From positions 62,001-126,000 of the forward strand of contig NZ_JFKD01000002.1 of NCBI RefSeq assembly GCF_002115725.1: 64,000 nucleotides of DNA, given 5' to 3'. Origin of the DNA: Marivita cryptomonadis. GTDB taxonomy: Bacteria > Pseudomonadota > Alphaproteobacteria > Rhodobacterales > Rhodobacteraceae. Each line of letters begins with the position of its first letter. The stretch's first letter is position 1. The position numbers and the translations under genes are program-made. Shown piece by piece: positions 50,718-59,501 of this stretch. Under the pieces are notes generated by a model that was not told the DNA's origin, ran no database searches, and saw only the letters and a list, made by a program, of their open reading frames with translations.

Positions 50718-51692
50718 CTATCCGCTGCCGATCAGAACACCCGCTGCAAAGACCAGTGCGCCACCAAGAACCACTTGCAGCGCCGCACGGAAAAACGGCG
50801 TGTCCATGTACTTGTTCTGAATCCACGCAATGGCCCAAAGCTCAATGAACACCACCACAAAGGCGGTGATGGTCGCGGTCCAGAAATCCGGGATCAGGTA
50901 GGGCAGGGCGTGCCCTAGCCCGCCAACCGTTGTCATGATGCCAGATGCAAACCCCCGCTTGATGGGCGACCCACGACCGGACAACTGCCCATCATCGGAC
51001 GCGGCCTCGGTAAAGCCCATCGAAATCCCTGCCCCCACCGACGCCGCCAGACCCACCAGAAACGTGGTCCATGTGTCCTGAGTCGCAAAGGCGGTGGCAA
51101 AGATCGGGGCCAGTGTCGAAACTGATCCGTCCATCAAACCGGCCAGACCCGGTTGGACCCATGTCAAAATGAACTTTCGATGGGCGTCCTCTTCTTCGCT
51201 GCTACGGGCATCCTCGGTCAGGTGGTGCTGCTCCAGCTTCTCCGCCTTGTTTTGATGACCGGCCTCTGCTGCGGCCAGATCGCCCAACAACTTGCGTGTC
51301 GCTGCGTCGCTCGTCCGTTTCGCTGCCTCCAGATAAAAGCGCTCCGCATCCCGTTCCATCGCCTCGGCTTCGGCGCGGATGCGATCCAGCCCGAGGTTTT
51401 CGATGAGCCAGACGGGACGCCGCGCGTAATACCCAGCGACGTGTTCACGACGGATCAACGGGATCACGTCACCGAATCTATCCCGGTGAAGGTCGACCAG
51501 CCTTTGCCGGTGACTGTCTTCTTCTGCCGCCATCCCGTCAAAAACCGTGGCGGTTGCCGGAAAGTCGGCCCGCAGACGTTCGGCGTAAGACCGATAGATA
51601 CGGGCGTCATCCTCTTCAGAGGAAATGGCCAACGCTACAATCTCTTGTTCGGACAGATCCGAAAATCGACGTCGGTTCAATGAAAATCGCAT
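50718..51692 (-). CDS. mbfA: Membrane-bound ferritin MbfA (iron exporter)
   Basis: A 324-aa protein with an N-terminal ferritin-like (rubrerythrin-type) domain, about 1-165, and a C-terminal VIT1/CCC1-type membrane domain, about 170-324. Di-iron glutamates are seen in LAISSEEDDARIYRSYAE, MAAEEDSHRQRL, and AAAEAGHQNKAEKL. The membrane part has QPGLAGLMDGSVSTLAPIFATAFA. In Bradyrhizobium and Agrobacterium MbfA exports iron under Irr control. ATG 51692 fits family starts and has AAAAGG upstream; the longer frame is not needed. It diverges from the TetR gene. Confidence 0.93.
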   Translation of the reverse strand: MRFSLNRRRFSDLSEQEIVALAISSEEDDARIYRSYAERLRADFPATATVFDGMAAEEDSHRQRLVDLHRDRFGDVIPLIRREHVAGYYARRPVWLIENLGLDRIRAEAEAMERDAERFYLEAAKRTSDAATRKLLGDLAAAEAGHQNKAEKLEQHHLTEDARSSEEEDAHRKFILTWVQPGLAGLMDGSVSTLAPIFATAFATQDTWTTFLVGLAASVGAGISMGFTEAASDDGQLSGRGSPIKRGFASGIMTTVGGLGHALPYLIPDFWTATITAFVVVFIELWAIAWIQNKYMDTPFFRAALQVVLGGALVFAAGVLIGSG

Positions 51693-51786
51693 AAGTGCAA
51701 ACCTTTTGATCATGCCGGGAGTGTCGCACTTGCATCGGGTTCGGGTTGCTTTCGCCCGTGCGCACCACACATCCCCACTTGCGAGA

Positions 51787-51804
51787 CTAAACCGATCCGT
51801 TTAG
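51787..51804. promoter_or_regulatory. Palindromic operator-like site before the TetR gene
   Basis: CTAAAC-N6-GTTTAG, perfect 6-bp arms with the inner CGATCC, 27 bp before the TetR-type start and about 95 bp before mbfA. TetR proteins usually bind such sites in their own divergent promoter region. No clear Irr-type box was found. Confidence 0.5.
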
Positions 51805-51831
51805 CTTTTGAACGCGACATAAGGGAAGAGA

Positions 51832-52473
51832 ATGGCAACCGCTCAGGCGCAGATCCGAAAAGGCCGAAAGTTCGACCAAGTGGTCGATGGCGCGCGGGAA
51901 ATCTTCCTGCGCGATGGCTTTGAAGGGGCAAGCGTCGATGACATTGCCCGTGCGGCGGGTGTCTCAAAGGCCACTCTTTACAGCTATTTTTCCGACAAGC
52001 GGCTGCTGTTCATGGAGGTCGCAACCCGTCAATGTTCCGAGCAGGCGCGCATTTCGATCGAACGCATCGACAGCACCCGCCCGCCGCAAGAAGTGCTGAC
52101 CCTTATCGCGCAGCAGTTCCTTGGTTTTATCTATTCAGATATGGGACAACGCATCTTTCGGATCTGTGTGGCCGAGTCGGATCGTTTTCCGATGATTGGT
52201 CAGGAATTCTATCATTCTGGTCCAATGATCCTGCGCGCTGCGGTCGTGGATTATCTCAAGATGGCGGTCGCACGTGGTGAACTGCAGATCGAGGATTACA
52301 ACCTTGCGGCAGACCAGTTCGCCGAGCTTTGCAAGGCGGACCTCTGGCCCAAACTCATTTTTGGCATCATCACGTCTGTGACAGCGCCCGAAATGAACCG
52401 CGTGATCGACGGTGCCGTGACGACCTTTATGGCCCGCTACGGCGCAGCCGGGGCAGCGCGCATCACCGCCTGA
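51832..52473 (+). CDS. TetR/AcrR family transcriptional regulator
   Basis: A 213-aa repressor. The helix-turn-helix is at about 17-62 (GAREIFLRDGFEGASVDDIARAAGVSKATLYSYFSDKRLLF). The C-terminal half (FRICVAESDRFPMIGQEFYHSGP, and the tetramer-like PKLIFGI) fits the AcrR C-terminal type often seen near efflux or stress genes; the ligand is unknown. GGGAAGAG precedes the ATG. Its end overlaps the convergent B12-binding gene by 37 bp. Confidence 0.93.
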   Translation: MATAQAQIRKGRKFDQVVDGAREIFLRDGFEGASVDDIARAAGVSKATLYSYFSDKRLLFMEVATRQCSEQARISIERIDSTRPPQEVLTLIAQQFLGFIYSDMGQRIFRICVAESDRFPMIGQEFYHSGPMILRAAVVDYLKMAVARGELQIEDYNLAADQFAELCKADLWPKLIFGIITSVTAPEMNRVIDGAVTTFMARYGAAGAARITA

Positions 52474-53252
52474 TACAAAGACTCGAGCGTTTCCAAACAA
52501 TGCTCCATTGTGCCTGCGGCAGCATCCGCGCCAGTGCGTATGGCGATGTCCTTGTCGATCTGGACAATGTTGCCGCTGATGAAAATCAGGGATCGCGGCG
52601 CGGCGATCCGAAGCTCGACAATGGTGCGGGTCAGGGCACGAACGCGATCAGCGCCTGATGCTGATAGGCCGATGATCGGATATCCTCCATCATGCACAAT
52701 CTGGCACAGGTCGCTTTCGCTCCGCCCCACATGCAGGTCGATATGCCAGCCCTTGCTGCGCAAGATATCCGTCGCCATCGTCACGCCAAGGACGTGCTGT
52801 TCACCGGGGACGGTGGCAAACATCGCTTCTCGTTGGCCGCGCAGGGGCACCGGCGGCATCACCATTCTCAGATCACGCAGCATGTGCAGAATCCGACCCG
52901 CTGCGACCGCAGTGTCGCTGAAGTGGATAATGTCCTGTTCCCACCATTCGCCCAACCGGCGCGCCGCAGCGGCGATATAGGCAATGCAAAGTTTTTCGTG
53001 ACTGGCGCCGCGGTCGCGCGCCTGTTTCAGGATACGGTTGGCTTCATCGGCCCTTGGTTCCAAGAGCGCGATGCAAAACGCATCCAGATCAACATCGCTG
53101 ATATCCGCGTTTGCTTTGCGCGAGATATACGCAAGACGCGTGATCACCTCTTGTGCCATGACAAGCAGGGACGCATCAGAAAGCTTTCTTTCCTGACCGT
53201 ACATATCATCATCGATAGCACGCACCAGGATTGGTGTGTCAATACTCAACAT
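52437..53252 (-). CDS. Cobalamin B12-binding domain protein (PpaA/AerR-like)
   Basis: A 271-aa soluble protein. The middle helical part (about 55-130) has LGEWWEQDIIHFSDTAVAAGRI, the Trp-containing B12-cap signature; the Rossmann-like part has GEQHVLGV with H153 at the cobalt-ligand position and IIGLSASGADRV. This is the layout of PpaA/AerR of photosynthetic Rhodobacter, which use cobalamin in light and redox control of photosynthesis genes. None of those genes is present here, so it may serve another light- or redox-related regulator. Its 3' end overlaps the TetR gene. Confidence 0.82.
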   Translation of the reverse strand: MLSIDTPILVRAIDDDMYGQERKLSDASLLVMAQEVITRLAYISRKANADISDVDLDAFCIALLEPRADEANRILKQARDRGASHEKLCIAYIAAAARRLGEWWEQDIIHFSDTAVAAGRILHMLRDLRMVMPPVPLRGQREAMFATVPGEQHVLGVTMATDILRSKGWHIDLHVGRSESDLCQIVHDGGYPIIGLSASGADRVRALTRTIVELRIAAPRSLIFISGNIVQIDKDIAIRTGADAAAGTMEHCLETLESLYQAVMRAAPAAP

Positions 53253-53369
53253 AGCCCGGGTCTCCTAGTGCGCGCAGCGCAGAAACCCCTCGTCCCCAGG
53301 ATCAAGATTGCACGCCTGCGATGCAGCCGCAATGACCCTTCTCGGCTTTTGGAGGACAAACCGCCAAGG

Positions 53370-54080
53370 TCAGTCCCGGCGCCGCACCATCAACTGATTG
53401 TTCGACCCGCGTTTGACTTCGAGAACTTTCATGTCGGCGACCAAATCGCTCAGCTTGCGCTTGCCATAGGTGCGGGTGTCGAAATCCGGGTTGGCTGACA
53501 CGATATGCTGTCCCAATTGGCCCAAACGATACCATTCATCGTCCTGGTCGATGGCATCCATCGCCTTGAGGATGAGATTGCGTGCCTCGTTCAGGTTGCT
53601 CTTGGATGCGGGTTTGACGGTGGTGTTGTCCACATCAGGGCCACCTTCGAGGTTCTCAAGAAAGATGAACCGTTTGCAGGCCCGTCGGAACGCTTCGGGC
53701 GTTTTCTGCATGCCCATGCCGTACACATCCAACCCCTGTTCCCGCAAACGCTGCGCCAACCGCGTGAAATCGCTGTCAGAACTGACCAGAACGAATCCAT
53801 CAAACCGTCCGGTATGCATCAGGTCCATCGCGTCGATCACAAGCGCAATGTCGCTGGCGTTTTTGCCCACGGTGTTGGCCGGCTGGTGATGCGGCACAAG
53901 CCCGAATTCGGCCTGCACCTTAGACCACCCCGACATCTGCTGGCTGGAAAAGTCGCCATAACAGCGCCGCACGCTGGCTTCGCCCAGTGATGCGATCTCG
54001 TCGAAAATCGCGGCTGAGTATTTTGGAGAGGTGTTATCGGCGTCGATCAGAACGGCAAGCAGGGGGGGATTGTCAGACAT
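53370..54080 (-). CDS. NYN domain protein with C-terminal OST-HTH-like domain
   Basis: A 236-aa putative ribonuclease of the LabA/DUF88 type. NYN (PIN-like) domain: LAVLIDADNTSPKY at about 8-21 with the conserved Asp pair, KNASDIALVIDAMDLMHTGRFDGFVLVSSDSDFTRLAQRLRE carrying the other acidic residues. The C-terminal 75 residues (LGQLGQHIVSANPDFDTRTYGKRKLSDLVADM) resemble the OST-HTH/LOTUS RNA-binding domain. RNA turnover is a fair guess; targets are unknown. Confidence 0.88.
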   Translation of the reverse strand: MSDNPPLLAVLIDADNTSPKYSAAIFDEIASLGEASVRRCYGDFSSQQMSGWSKVQAEFGLVPHHQPANTVGKNASDIALVIDAMDLMHTGRFDGFVLVSSDSDFTRLAQRLREQGLDVYGMGMQKTPEAFRRACKRFIFLENLEGGPDVDNTTVKPASKSNLNEARNLILKAMDAIDQDDEWYRLGQLGQHIVSANPDFDTRTYGKRKLSDLVADMKVLEVKRGSNNQLMVRRRD

Positions 54081-54150
54081 GTATCAGGAACCTTCTTGGT
54101 TGAGGCCTGGTTCCCGGACCGCCTGTGCGCCCCGGATGTCAAAGGCGGAT

Positions 54151-54169
54151 GGAGGGGCAGAGCCCCTCC
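54151..54169. repeat. Hairpin repeat, copy 3
   Basis: Perfect 8-bp stem GGAGGGGC / GCCCCTCC with an AGA loop; the minus strand has the same GGGGCTCTGCCCC core as copy 1. It lies just past the formaldehyde dehydrogenase stop, and five As follow on the plus strand, so no U tail is formed leftwards. Confidence 0.5.
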
Positions 54170-54179
54170 AAAAACCGCA

Positions 54180-55292
54180 TCAGTAAATCACCACAGAGCG
54201 GATGCTTTCGCCCGCATGCATCAGGTCGAAACCTTTGTTGATGTCTTCCAACGGCATGGTGTGGGTGATCATTGGATCAATCTCGATCTTTCCGTCCATG
54301 TACCAATCGACGATCTTCGGAACATCCGTACGTCCGCGCGCACCACCAAAGGCCGTGCCTTTCCATGTCCGCCCGGTGACAAGCTGGAACGGACGCGTGG
54401 CAATCTCGGCACCGGCAGGGGCCACACCGATGATGATGCTTTCGCCCCAGCCTTTGTGGGCACATTCCAACGCGTCGCGCATGACTTTGACGTTGCCGGT
54501 GGCATCGAACGTGTAATCCGCACCGCCTTTGGTCAGGTCCACCAGATACGGCACGAGATCGCCTTCGACTTCAGACGGATTGACGAAATGCGTCATGCCA
54601 AAGCGCGTCGCCATCTCGACCTTGTCGGGGTTCAGGTCAACGCCGACGATCTGGTCAGCCCCGGCCAGACGCAGGCCTTGGATCACGTTCAGACCAATGC
54701 CCCCTAGACCGAACACGATGGCGCGGCTGCCGATCTCGACCTTGGCAGTGTTGATCACCGCACCGATGCCGGTGGTGACGCCACAGCCGATATAGCAAAC
54801 CTTGTCGAACGGCGCGTCTTCGCGAATCTTGGCAAGCGCAATTTCCGGCAGAACCGTGTGGTTCGAAAACGTCGAACAGCCCATGTAATGCAGAATGGGT
54901 GTCCCATCGAGCATCGAGAACCGGCTGCTGCCGTCTGGCATCAGTCCTTGACCCTGTGTTGAGCGGATCGCCTGACACAGGTTGGTCTTGGGATGCAGGC
55001 AGTATTCGCATTCGCGACATTCCGGCGTGTAAAGCGGGATCACGTGATCGCCCGGTTTCAGGCTGGTGACACCCGGTCCCACTTCGACAACGATCCCGGC
55101 ACCCTCGTGGCCGAGAATCGCTGGGAACATGCCTTCGGGGTCGGCACCTGACCGGGTGAACTCGTCGGTATGGCAAATCCCGGTTGCCTTGATCTCGACC
55201 AACACCTCTCCGGCGCGGGGGCCATCAAGGTTCACATCCATGATTTCCAATGGCTTGCCGGCTTGTACGGCAACGGCGGCGCGTGTGCGCAT
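54180..55292 (-). CDS. frmA: S-(hydroxymethyl)glutathione dehydrogenase (class III alcohol dehydrogenase)
   Basis: A 370-aa zinc enzyme oxidising the glutathione adduct of formaldehyde; called AdhI in Rhodobacter. Catalytic zinc ligands are in [10 protein letters not shown] and GHEGAGIV; the structural zinc site is [27 protein letters not shown] is the NAD-binding loop. GGGAGAG precedes the ATG at 55292; earlier frame is not homologous. No S-formylglutathione hydrolase gene follows it here. Confidence 0.95.
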   Translation of the reverse strand: MRTRAAVAVQAGKPLEIMDVNLDGPRAGEVLVEIKATGICHTDEFTRSGADPEGMFPAILGHEGAGIVVEVGPGVTSLKPGDHVIPLYTPECRECEYCLHPKTNLCQAIRSTQGQGLMPDGSSRFSMLDGTPILHYMGCSTFSNHTVLPEIALAKIREDAPFDKVCYIGCGVTTGIGAVINTAKVEIGSRAIVFGLGGIGLNVIQGLRLAGADQIVGVDLNPDKVEMATRFGMTHFVNPSEVEGDLVPYLVDLTKGGADYTFDATGNVKVMRDALECAHKGWGESIIIGVAPAGAEIATRPFQLVTGRTWKGTAFGGARGRTDVPKIVDWYMDGKIEIDPMITHTMPLEDINKGFDLMHAGESIRSVVIY

Positions 55293-55379
55293 GATGACTC
55301 TCCCTCGTCTGTTTTTCGAAACCTTGCGGGAAAGCGCCGGGTTTGCAAGCATTGGCTTGGGTATTGGAAAGGTTTTGAC

Positions 55380-55646
55380 ATGCGGATTCATTCTATTCTT
55401 GGTCTTTGTCTGGCTCTTGCGGCCTGTCAGGAAGTCACTGTCGCTGAAAAGCCGGTTGAATCCTGCGGGGCGGAAGAGATGTCGCACCTCATGGGGCTGC
55501 AACGCTCACAACTGGAAAACATCGCATTCACCCAACCGCATCGCATCCTTGGACCGAACGACGCGGCGACGATGGATTTCCGCGGGGAGCGGGTGAATTT
55601 CGGGCTGAATGACAGCGATACGGTGGTGCGCATCTATTGCGGCTGA
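55380..55646 (+). CDS. I78-type peptidase inhibitor, lipoprotein
   Basis: An 88-aa protein with a lipoprotein signal ([18 protein letters not shown], lipobox cysteine C16) and an I78 inhibitor domain: [17 protein letters not shown] and [28 protein letters not shown] near the end. I78 members inhibit serine peptidases of the subtilisin type. It lies at the outer or inner membrane face of the periplasm. Start ATG 55380 is defined by the signal peptide; the track upstream is antisense to frmA. Confidence 0.87.
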   Translation: MRIHSILGLCLALAACQEVTVAEKPVESCGAEEMSHLMGLQRSQLENIAFTQPHRILGPNDAATMDFRGERVNFGLNDSDTVVRIYCG

Positions 55647-55714
55647 TCTCTCGCTGTCAGATGTGACCATCAGGCGCGCTCTGATCTCGACTCGTCGGGC
55701 AGAAAGGATATATG

Positions 55715-55729
55715 GAACAAAAGAAGAAC
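55715..55729 (+). promoter_or_regulatory. SOS (LexA) box of imuB
   Basis: GAAC-AAAAGAA-GAAC fits the alphaproteobacterial LexA consensus GAAC-N7-GAAC exactly, 19 bp before the imuB ATG and just after a GGATATAT -10-like run. Confidence 0.75.
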
Positions 55730-55748
55730 AAACGCTGCCGCGAGTCCC

Positions 55749-57416
55749 ATGCCCAACCGTCGTATCCTGTCCATCTGGTTTCCCCGGCTGGCCGCCGAAC
55801 GCCATATCAGGCGTGACCCCAATCTGGGGCAGGTGCCCTTTGCCGTGGTGCGGGATGTGGGGCAGGCGCAGGTGCTGGCCTCCCTCTCACCGCTGGCGCA
55901 GGCGGCGGGGCTCTACGAAGGCCAGCCCTTGCGCGATGCCCACGCCATGTGTGCCGACTTGCTCACCCGACTGTCGAACGTCCATGCCGAGGCGGCGTTT
56001 CTGGGGGTGCTGCACCGCTGGGCGGGCAAGTTCTCTCCGTGGGTCGCACGCGAGGCACCGGATGCGCTTGTCGTCGATCTGACGGGATGCGCCCATCTCT
56101 TTGGCGGTGAAGAACAGCTTGCGCTGCAAGTTGAACAGGATTGCATTGATCTGGGCCTGTCGGTGCAGCTTGGTATCGCTGACACGCTGGGTGGGGCATG
56201 GGCGCTGGCCCGGTTCGGTGGCGGACAGGGGGGGGATCACCACCGCAACGGCGACGCGATTGATCAAGAGGCCCGCGCGACCCGATCCCGCGCAGGCAAA
56301 CGGCGGCATTGGGAACGCGGTGGCGCGGCACCGGCGGTGACAATGGCAGCGGTGCAGGGACGCGCCCGTATTGCGGCGCCGGGTGAGACCTACAAGGCGC
56401 TTGCCCCCCTGCCGATTGCGGCGCTCCGTCTGGAAGACTCCACCATGGCGCAGCTCTCGCGTCTCGGCCTCCGCCGGGTCAAGGATCTGGTCGAACAACC
56501 CCGCGCGGGTCTGGTTCGCCGCTTTGGGCGCGGGCTGGTGGCGCGGCTGGATCAGGCGCTGGGCGCGCTGCCCGAACCGGTCAGTCCGGCCCCACCGCCC
56601 GATCGCTTTGCCACACGCATGAGCCTGCCGGACCCCATTGGGCTGGAAGACGACGTGATGGCTGCCATCGACCGGATGTTGCCCCGCCTCTGCACTGCGC
56701 TGCGCAAAAAGGGGCGCGGCGCCCGCACGCTCCGGTTTGAGGCCTATCGCGCTGACGGCACGATGCAGTGGATGAACGTCACGGTGGCCAAACCCTCGGA
56801 CGATCCCGATCACATCCGCCCACTGCTGCGGCTCAAGATCGAAGATCTGGATGCGGGCTACGGCATTGACATGCTGCGGCTCGAGGCAGTGCTGCACGAA
56901 CCCATCCATCTGCGCACTGCGTCCGGCCATCTTGAGGCGGCAGAGGCGGGGCGCGCGCGCATGGCCGGGCCGAAACCCGGATCGCTGGATCGCCTGATCG
57001 GACGGTTGGGCACCCGGCTGGGGGTCGAGGCGATCACCCGCGTGCAACCTGCCGACAGTCACATCCCGGAAAAGACATGGGTCACTGTGGCCGCCGCGTG
57101 GTCCGACCCTGTGACGCACTGGCCACAGCCCACCAAGCCGCGCCCGCTGCGGATGTGGGCACCAGAGCCGGTGATGATCCCAGACGTACCGCGCCTGCCC
57201 GAGGTCTTTCGCTGGCGTGGCCGCGATCACAAGGTCCACAGCGCTCGCGGTCCCGAGCGGATCGCCCCGGAATGGTGGCTGGACGATCCCGCATGGCGCA
57301 GCGGCCAGCGCGACTATTGGGACGTGATCACCGCCGAGGGGCAGCGCCTGTGGTTGTTCTATGCACATGGTGCGTCGAAATCTTCGGGCTGGTTTTGTCA
57401 GGGGGCGTTTGCGTGA
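55749..57416 (+). CDS. imuB: ImuB-type Y-family DNA polymerase-like protein
   Basis: A 555-aa protein of the DinB/UmuC superfamily that acts as the hub of the ImuA-ImuB-DnaE2 mutasome in SOS mutagenesis. It begins ILSIWFPRLAAER, where a true polymerase has its first catalytic aspartate, so it is probably catalytically dead, as other ImuB are. DALVVDLTGCAHLFGGEEQL and IGIADTLGGAWALARFG are typical; the segment at about 160-200 is Gly/His/Arg-rich. The SOS box stands directly upstream. imuA and dnaE2, the usual neighbours, are not next to it. Confidence 0.92.
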   Translation: MPNRRILSIWFPRLAAERHIRRDPNLGQVPFAVVRDVGQAQVLASLSPLAQAAGLYEGQPLRDAHAMCADLLTRLSNVHAEAAFLGVLHRWAGKFSPWVAREAPDALVVDLTGCAHLFGGEEQLALQVEQDCIDLGLSVQLGIADTLGGAWALARFGGGQGGDHHRNGDAIDQEARATRSRAGKRRHWERGGAAPAVTMAAVQGRARIAAPGETYKALAPLPIAALRLEDSTMAQLSRLGLRRVKDLVEQPRAGLVRRFGRGLVARLDQALGALPEPVSPAPPPDRFATRMSLPDPIGLEDDVMAAIDRMLPRLCTALRKKGRGARTLRFEAYRADGTMQWMNVTVAKPSDDPDHIRPLLRLKIEDLDAGYGIDMLRLEAVLHEPIHLRTASGHLEAAEAGRARMAGPKPGSLDRLIGRLGTRLGVEAITRVQPADSHIPEKTWVTVAAAWSDPVTHWPQPTKPRPLRMWAPEPVMIPDVPRLPEVFRWRGRDHKVHSARGPERIAPEWWLDDPAWRSGQRDYWDVITAEGQRLWLFYAHGASKSSGWFCQGAFA

Positions 57417-57600
57417 TCAGGCCGGTGGCGAAATGCGTCGACGCATTTCAGCCTTTTCTTCGAAGAAAAGATCTCGCGCACTTCCAAAAGGTTATTTATT
57501 AACAAAAGGTTAAAGGGTTCGATCCGGTCCTTTTGTTTCGCGCGCGAAACATTGGGTCCGGTCCGGACCTTTCCCGCATCTCCAGTCGCTCAAGTGTGCG
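57417..57600. repeat. Cluster of perfect palindromes downstream of imuB
   Basis: No gene is supported here. Three perfect palindromes follow one another: a 20-mer GAAATGCGTCGACGCATTTC at 57430-57449, an 18-mer CTTTTCTTCGAAGAAAAG at 57453-57470 and a 16-mer GTTTCGCGCGCGAAAC at 57535-57550. Between the last two lies TTAACAAAAGGTTAA (57499-57513), an exact TTAA-N7-TTAA CtrA-type site. GGACCGGA-type short repeats flank the third palindrome. The first two may be a dispersed Rhodobacterales intergenic element. Confidence 0.6.
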
Positions 57601-57774
57601 TCAGCTCTCGTTGGCGCCGCGAATCCGGCGGATGCTGCCCCGGATCGCGCGCCAGTATTCCGCCTCTTCTTCGTTGCCGGCTGACGTGAATTCTTGCTCC
57701 CGCTGGGCAGCTTCATATTCTGCCCGACCACCGCGCACACGGTACAGCGCATGTGCGATCTCGCTTGCTTTCAT
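57601..57774 (-). CDS. Small hypothetical protein
   Basis: A 57-aa charged protein: MKASEIAHALYRVRGG, then a Glu/Ala/Gln-rich stretch and AEYWRAIRGSIRRIRG at the end. I believe similar short proteins occur in roseobacters but do not know a function. AAAGGAGG stands 14 bases before the ATG, too far for a normal site; the frame remains open for about 35 more codons (TPFAQRIAEAAKEDPIDA) with no ATG or GTG, so either the start is non-standard or the 5' end is frameshifted. Confidence 0.5.
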   Translation of the reverse strand: MKASEIAHALYRVRGGRAEYEAAQREQEFTSAGNEEEAEYWRAIRGSIRRIRGANES

Positions 57775-58056
57775 GGCATCGATGGGGTCCTCCTTTGCTG
57801 CCTCAGCGATACGCTGCGCAAAAGGCGTCTCCCGTCCTGTCGTCAGAGCCTTTTGGGCCTCTGCCCTGCGCTCCGGTCATCGCCGAGGAAACCCCAGCAT
57901 ACACCTTTTGCGGTGTTGGATCAAATCCGCACCCGCAACGGTCTCCCTGCGAAACAGGCTTTGCGTCATCTGCCCTGACAGACGAATTTGCAACGCGCAG
58001 CAGTGACATCTGTCAAAACGCTTGATTTACCCCGCGCCCTGCACACATCATCAGAT

Positions 58057-58398
58057 ATGAACAGTATCACACCGTTCCCGCAGTCCCATTCCACGCCCGA
58101 GCAGGTGGCTTTTCACCGGACAGAGCTGGGCGTCATCCTATCCCTCTATGGACGCATGGTCGCCGCCGGTGAATGGCGCGACTACGGCATCTCGACCCTG
58201 CGTGATGTGGCGGTGTTTTCCGTCTTCCGGCGCACCGCCGAAAACCCGCTCTACCGCATCGAAAAGCGCCCCAAGCTGCGCAATCGACAGGGGCAATACG
58301 CTGTGATCGGAATCGACGGTCAGGTGCTCAAGCGAGGGCATGACCTGCGCACGGTGATCCGGGTGCTCGAACGCAAATTGATCCGCGCGGTCGAATAA
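58057..58398 (+). CDS. DUF2794 domain-containing protein
   Basis: A 113-aa protein of the DUF2794 family, confined mainly to alphaproteobacteria, function unknown. The domain runs from VAFHRTELGVILSLYGRMVAAGEWRDYGIS through RIEKRPKLRNRQGQYAVIG to VLERKLIRAVE. No signal or membrane segment. It begins at ATG 58057; the ribosome-binding site is weak. It precedes zapE by 41 bp. Confidence 0.9.
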   Translation: MNSITPFPQSHSTPEQVAFHRTELGVILSLYGRMVAAGEWRDYGISTLRDVAVFSVFRRTAENPLYRIEKRPKLRNRQGQYAVIGIDGQVLKRGHDLRTVIRVLERKLIRAVE

Positions 58399-58439
58399 CA
58401 CCTCTCCACAATCGCCGCCAGACACGGTAATCCGCTGGC

Positions 58440-59498
58440 ATGACGACCTTGCCCGAACTCTACGCCGCGCGTGTGGCTGATGGTAGCTTGACCCGCGATC
58501 CCGCGCAGCAAGCGGTGTTGCCGGAATTCGAGCGCATCCGTGCCGCCCTAGCGGAGCCTGTGAAGAAGGGCTTGTTTCGCAAGGCACCCGAACCCCCCAA
58601 GGGTCTGTACATTTGGGGTGGGGTCGGCCGAGGCAAGTCGATGTTGATGGACCTGTTTGTCGAAAGCTTGAATGCCCCAGCACGTCGCGTGCACTTTCAT
58701 GCTTTCATGCAAGAGATCCACACGGCCATTCACAAGGCCCGTCAAGACGGGGTCGAAGACGCGATCAAGCCGGTGGCGAAATCGGTATCGGACTCTGTGC
58801 GTTTGCTGGCCTTTGATGAGATGCAGATCACTGACATCACCGACGCGATGATCGTTGGACGGTTGTTCGAAAAACTGTTCGCTGCGGGCGTTGTGGTGGT
58901 CACCACATCGAACAGAGTGCCGGATGACCTGTATAAGGATGGCCTGAACCGCCAGATTTTTCTGCCCTTCATCGACATGCTCAAGACTCGGATGGTGGTG
59001 CATGAACTGGCATCGGCCACCGACTATCGGCAGGATCGGCTCGCTGGGGCGCAGGTGTATTTCACTCCGAACGATGCGGCGGCCAAGAACGAAATCAACC
59101 GTATCTGGCAAGAACTCACTGGCGGTGAGCAACACAGTTTGACGCTGCATGTTAAGGGCCGTGAGATCGAATTACCGCGCTTTCACAACGGGGTGGCTCG
59201 TGCCAAGTTCTACGACCTTTGTGGGCGGATGCTGGGGCCGGCGGACTACCTTGCACTGGCCGACGCAGTGCGGGTGCTGATCGTCGAGGACATCCCGCGC
59301 CTGAGCCGCAGTAACTTCAACGAAGCCAAACGGTTCGTCACGTTGATCGATGCGCTTTACGAAGCGAAGGTGCGGTTGATCGTGTCCGCTGCCGCCGAAC
59401 CGGAGATGCTCTATGTCGAAGGTACTGGAACTTTCGAATTCGAACGCACAGCCAGCCGTTTGCGGGAGATGCAGGCAGAAGGCTGGGGCGACGCGTAA
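58440..59498 (+). CDS. zapE: Cell division protein ZapE (AFG1-like ATPase)
   Basis: A 352-aa P-loop ATPase. E. coli ZapE acts at the Z-ring under stress; the mitochondrial relative is AFG1/LACE1. Walker A GGVGRGKS is at 60-67, LLAFDEMQITDITDAMI is Walker B, and VVVTTSNRVPDDLYKDGLNRQIFLPFI is the sensor region. No membrane helix. In alphaproteobacteria zapE is often near the TCA gene mdh; here it follows DUF2794. Confidence 0.94.
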   Translation: MTTLPELYAARVADGSLTRDPAQQAVLPEFERIRAALAEPVKKGLFRKAPEPPKGLYIWGGVGRGKSMLMDLFVESLNAPARRVHFHAFMQEIHTAIHKARQDGVEDAIKPVAKSVSDSVRLLAFDEMQITDITDAMIVGRLFEKLFAAGVVVVTTSNRVPDDLYKDGLNRQIFLPFIDMLKTRMVVHELASATDYRQDRLAGAQVYFTPNDAAAKNEINRIWQELTGGEQHSLTLHVKGREIELPRFHNGVARAKFYDLCGRMLGPADYLALADAVRVLIVEDIPRLSRSNFNEAKRFVTLIDALYEAKVRLIVSAAAEPEMLYVEGTGTFEFERTASRLREMQAEGWGDA

Positions 59499-59501
59499 GC
59501 C

